Assembly: GCA_030640155.1 (NCBI GenBank)
Contig: DAOWJX010000004.1
Location: 1 to 7,590, forward strand
Source of the DNA: Candidatus Aegiribacteria sp.
GTDB lineage: Bacteria > Fermentibacterota > Fermentibacteria > Fermentibacterales > JCC-6
Direction: 5' to 3'
Length of the DNA: 7,590 bases
The translations under genes and the position numbers were made by a program. Under the pieces are notes generated by a model. That model was not told the origin of the DNA. It searched no databases and was given only the letters and a program-made list of their open reading frames with translations. Shown here piece after piece: positions 5,180-7,590 of the stretch (position 1 is the first letter of the stretch; each line of letters starts with the position of its first letter).

Positions 5180-5719
5180 ATGGCTGTTGAGAGTAGAACA
5201 CGATTTATTATCCTCGCTTTTCTTCAATACAAACCGGGATCCGGTTACCAGATCAAGAAAGCCATTGAAGGCAGTGTCGCTAATTTCTGGAGAGAATCCT
5301 ATGGTCAGATATATCCGAAGCTGAAGGAAATGGCCCATGACGGGCTCGTCAAATTGCAGAATAAAGAAAAGTCCCTGCAGGACAGAAGAAATATCTATAA
5401 AATCACAGAGAAAGGAAAAGAGACCCTGCTGGAATGGCTATCGACCGAAGCAATTCAAACACCTCCACGGTCGGAAATACTGCTGAAACTGTTCTTCGGT
5501 GATCTTGTAGGACCTTCAGTTATGATAAATATGATTCTCCAATACCGGTGTAAGAAGGAAAATGAACTGAGAAGGCTTCAGTCAATTCTGAAGGATTATT
5601 TTGAAAAGCCTGTAGGGCACGCAATATACGGAAAAATGACGGTCGAATACGGAATTCAGGTTTCAACTGCTGTGATCGAATGGTGTGATAGAACACTTGA
5701 AATTCTGGAAGGGATTTAA
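5180..5719 (+). CDS. PadR-family transcriptional regulator
   Basis: A 179-residue DNA-binding protein of the PadR family with the longer (VirR-like) C-terminal dimerisation part. Winged-helix region, residues 1-88: FIILAFLQYKPGSGYQIKKAIE (9-30, first helices with the GYxI motif), YGQIYPKLKEMAHDGLV (41-57, recognition helix) and RRNIYKITEKGKETLLEWL (69-87, wing and following helix). The C-terminal half (95-178) is helical with a charged heptad-like stretch CKKENELRRLQSILKDYFEK (124-143), expected to pair two subunits. PadR proteins usually repress nearby genes and respond to small aromatic or toxic compounds; the ligand is not predictable here. GAGAGG lies eight bases before the ATG. It is the second gene after the amidotransferase-like lipoprotein and probably represses both through the palindromes at 4301-4330. 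Its TAA stop overlaps the stop of the converging permease gene. Confidence 0.92.
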   Translation: MAVESRTRFIILAFLQYKPGSGYQIKKAIEGSVANFWRESYGQIYPKLKEMAHDGLVKLQNKEKSLQDRRNIYKITEKGKETLLEWLSTEAIQTPPRSEILLKLFFGDLVGPSVMINMILQYRCKKENELRRLQSILKDYFEKPVGHAIYGKMTVEYGIQVSTAVIEWCDRTLEILEGI

Positions 5720-7590
5720 GTAGATTCAGGCGCTCTCCGTCTTTTCGAAAGAAGTATGAGATCTCTGATCTCTGTTTCGTTACGGCATTTCATCCAGTTT
5801 GAATCGAAGTCCGGGGCACTTGTTATCTCAGCGATCGCCATGAGTGCTCTGAGATGGAACATCCGCTCGTCTCTGGAACCTGCAAGCACGAAGATCATCC
5901 GGACAGGTGAATTCTCACCTCCGAAATCCACGCCTTGCAGGCACCTTGCTATAGCTACTGAGAATTTGTTCTCTCCCGGTACGATTATATGCGGGATTGC
6001 AAGGCCTTTCCTGAGTGCGGTTGTCGATTCCTGCTCCCTTGAAAGGAGAAGTTCCGCGAGTTCACTTCCTGGAAGACTGAGCGAAGGTGACAGCTTGTCC
6101 GATATGGAAGCGAGGAACGACTCGAGATCGATTGGTCCATCCAGATCCAATATCGGGGCATCCAGAACAAGTCTGTCGAATCTGTCCTCATAGATATTAT
6201 CTCTCTCTTTTAAAATCTCTGCGAGTTCCCTGACAAGTCCATTTTCCTTCCTGACGAGTTCTCTCGGGAATATTCGAGCGGCTAGATGCAGAAGTGCGTA
6301 GTGCCTGCTGGATCTGTGACGTGAGTAGATGAAGTACCAGATCGATCCTCCTATGACGACAAGTACGCTTGCGATGAGAGCTGACTGCCCTAATTTGTAG
6401 AGGAGCACGATCATCCCGACAATTCCAATGAGCTGAATCCATGGGTAACCAGGGCTTCTGAAGTCAGGTCTATACGTATGTATCCTGCTCTCCCTCATGA
6501 CAATTACGGCGGTATTAACAAGAAGATAAAGTAGGATCATCATGGTTGAAGCGAGTTTTACGAGATGAGTAAAATCAAGAAAAAGCAGCAGGATAATGAT
6601 GATGCCGGTAAGAAGAATGGAAAGCCAGGGTGTTCCCCTTTTCCTTGATATTCTTGACAGACCTGCTGGAAGAAGCTCGTCACGACTCATGGCGAAGGGA
6701 AACCTTGCCGAAGCAAGAATACCTGCATTAGCAGTGGATAGAAAAGCAAGCACAGCTGCTACGCTCATTACGGTGAGACCGGTGCTTCCAGCGACAACTT
6801 TCGCTGCTTCGGATATCGGCATACCGGTCGAGGATAGAACCGAAGGATCCAGTACACCAACGCAGATGAGAACGGAAACGAAATAGAACAAGGTGACAAC
6901 AATCAGTGCCAGGAACATACTGGCTGGCAGATCCCTTCCCGGATTTTTAGCTTCCTCTGATACGCTGGTGACTTTTGTCAACCCGCCGAAAGCGACAAAA
7001 ACAAGCGCTGCAGCTTCAAGAATACCGCCGAAACCGTTTGGAGCAAGCGGTCTGAATCGATCAGGTGATAATGATGTAAGACCGAATCCTGCAAAAAGCG
7101 CAAGGGATATCAGAAGACCGGCAACTAGAACAATCTGGGTTTTACCGGCATGTCCGGCCCCTCTGAGATTGATCCCGGTGAAGAGGATGCATGAAATTAT
7201 CGCAAAGAGTCTTCCATTTATTTCCGGTGACAGGAATTCCATGAATATACCGAGACCGACGAAGGCAAAAGCTGTCTTGACAGATAGAGAAAACCAGGCG
7301 GCAAAACCGGACAGGGTTCCAGCGAGAGGTCCAAGAGCTCTGTCAACGAAATAGTATGTTCCGCCTGCTCTCGGCATGGCAGTGGAAAGCTCTGCTTTAC
7401 TGAGCATTGTCGGAATTGTAAGGAATCCTGCTATCAGATAGGAAAATATCACTCCGGGTCCAGCCACGGTGAAGGCCAATGCCGGGAGGACGAACAGGCC
7501 TGAACTGATCATGGATCCGGTCGCAATTGAAAAAAGCGAAGGAATACCAAGTTCCCTGTGAAGTCTGCCGGTTCCTGTACCTGCATGCTG
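5716..7590 (-). CDS. APC-family permease fused to a PTS EIIA domain (5' end outside the window)
   Basis: The visible 624 codons hold twelve hydrophobic segments of an APC-superfamily amino acid/cation transporter, then a charged linker, then a PTS EIIA domain of the fructose/mannitol type. The first helix reads SIATGSMISSGLFVLP, the APC substrate-binding break in TM1; other hallmarks are PRAGGTYYFVDRALGP after TM2, FVAFGGLTKVTSVSEEAKNPGRDLP after TM6, and the ILASARFPFAMSRDELLP region after TM8. The frame is open upstream of the Met codon at 7512 for 26 codons to the edge and already contains TM1 residues, so that Met is internal. The EIIA part (about 6186-5740) has GLAIPHI with the phosphorylatable His (codon 5991-5989), preceded by ESTTALRK, as in active EIIA proteins. 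No other PTS genes are visible. The fusion suggests transport controlled by phosphorylation through the PTS or a nitrogen-PTS relay. Substrate unknown, most likely an amino acid or amine. Confidence 0.9.
   Translation of the reverse strand, partial: QHAGTGTGRLHRELGIPSLFSIATGSMISSGLFVLPALAFTVAGPGVIFSYLIAGFLTIPTMLSKAELSTAMPRAGGTYYFVDRALGPLAGTLSGFAAWFSLSVKTAFAFVGLGIFMEFLSPEINGRLFAIISCILFTGINLRGAGHAGKTQIVLVAGLLISLALFAGFGLTSLSPDRFRPLAPNGFGGILEAAALVFVAFGGLTKVTSVSEEAKNPGRDLPASMFLALIVVTLFYFVSVLICVGVLDPSVLSSTGMPISEAAKVVAGSTGLTVMSVAAVLAFLSTANAGILASARFPFAMSRDELLPAGLSRISRKRGTPWLSILLTGIIIILLLFLDFTHLVKLASTMMILLYLLVNTAVIVMRESRIHTYRPDFRSPGYPWIQLIGIVGMIVLLYKLGQSALIASVLVVIGGSIWYFIYSRHRSSRHYALLHLAARIFPRELVRKENGLVRELAEILKERDNIYEDRFDRLVLDAPILDLDGPIDLESFLASISDKLSPSLSLPGSELAELLLSREQESTTALRKGLAIPHIIVPGENKFSVAIARCLQGVDFGGENSPVRMIFVLAGSRDERMFHLRALMAIAEITSAPDFDSNWMKCRNETEIRDLILLSKRRRAPEST

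Noticed and set aside
6893..7354. 153-codon plus-strand frame opposite the transporter
   Set aside because: Antisense shadow of the APC permease coding region; no ribosome binding site or domain pattern, and the opposite strand has clear transporter motifs.

Overview
The window is bacterial chromosome-type DNA of moderate GC content, densely packed with genes. Two predicted lipoproteins with clear lipoboxes, a membrane redox relay and a transporter-EIIA fusion suggest a Gram-negative-type bacterium with an envelope thiol-redox system. I cannot place it in a phylum from sequence alone. There are no rRNA, tRNA, CRISPR or insertion-sequence features.

Left part (1-955): a small secreted lipoprotein with an NTF2-like/DUF4878-like look (165-656, minus). 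A possible start of another gene lies at the left edge (minus, first codon at 19-21). A 285-base non-coding gap (671-955) holds only a weak hairpin.

Centre (956-4070, minus strand): a compact five-gene operon, transcribed right to left: ArsR-family repressor, DUF318/ArsP-type permease, 78-residue CxxC glutaredoxin-like protein, membrane-anchored thioredoxin, CcdA/DsbD-type membrane protein. Gaps between genes are 30, 7, 17 and 5 bases, so translation is probably coupled. A TTGACT/TATTGT promoter (17-base spacer) precedes arsR, and a 32-bp imperfect palindrome covers its -10 box, which is the layout of an autoregulated repressor. The gene set resembles arsenic-related clusters that combine a permease, small thioredoxin-fold proteins and an ArsG/CcdA-like membrane protein. 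The most economical reading is detoxification of a thiol-reactive metalloid, probably an arsenical, by efflux plus thiol reduction driven across the membrane. The substrate is not proven by the sequence.

Right-centre (4288-5719, plus strand): a promoter carrying two exact 15-bp tandem repeats, each containing a perfect 13-bp palindrome (TATCTGACAGATA), drives a lipoprotein with a class-I glutamine-amidotransferase-like (BPL_N-type) domain, followed 29 bases later by a PadR-family repressor. The tandem palindromes are a strong candidate operator for that repressor.

Right part (5716-7590, minus): the 3' end of an APC-superfamily permease fused to a C-terminal PTS EIIA (fructose/mannitol type) domain that keeps its phosphorylatable histidine. 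Its stop codon overlaps the padR stop codon tail-to-tail in a shared TTAA. The gene runs off the right edge: the reading frame is open upstream of the internal Met codon at 7512 and contains the typical first APC helix.
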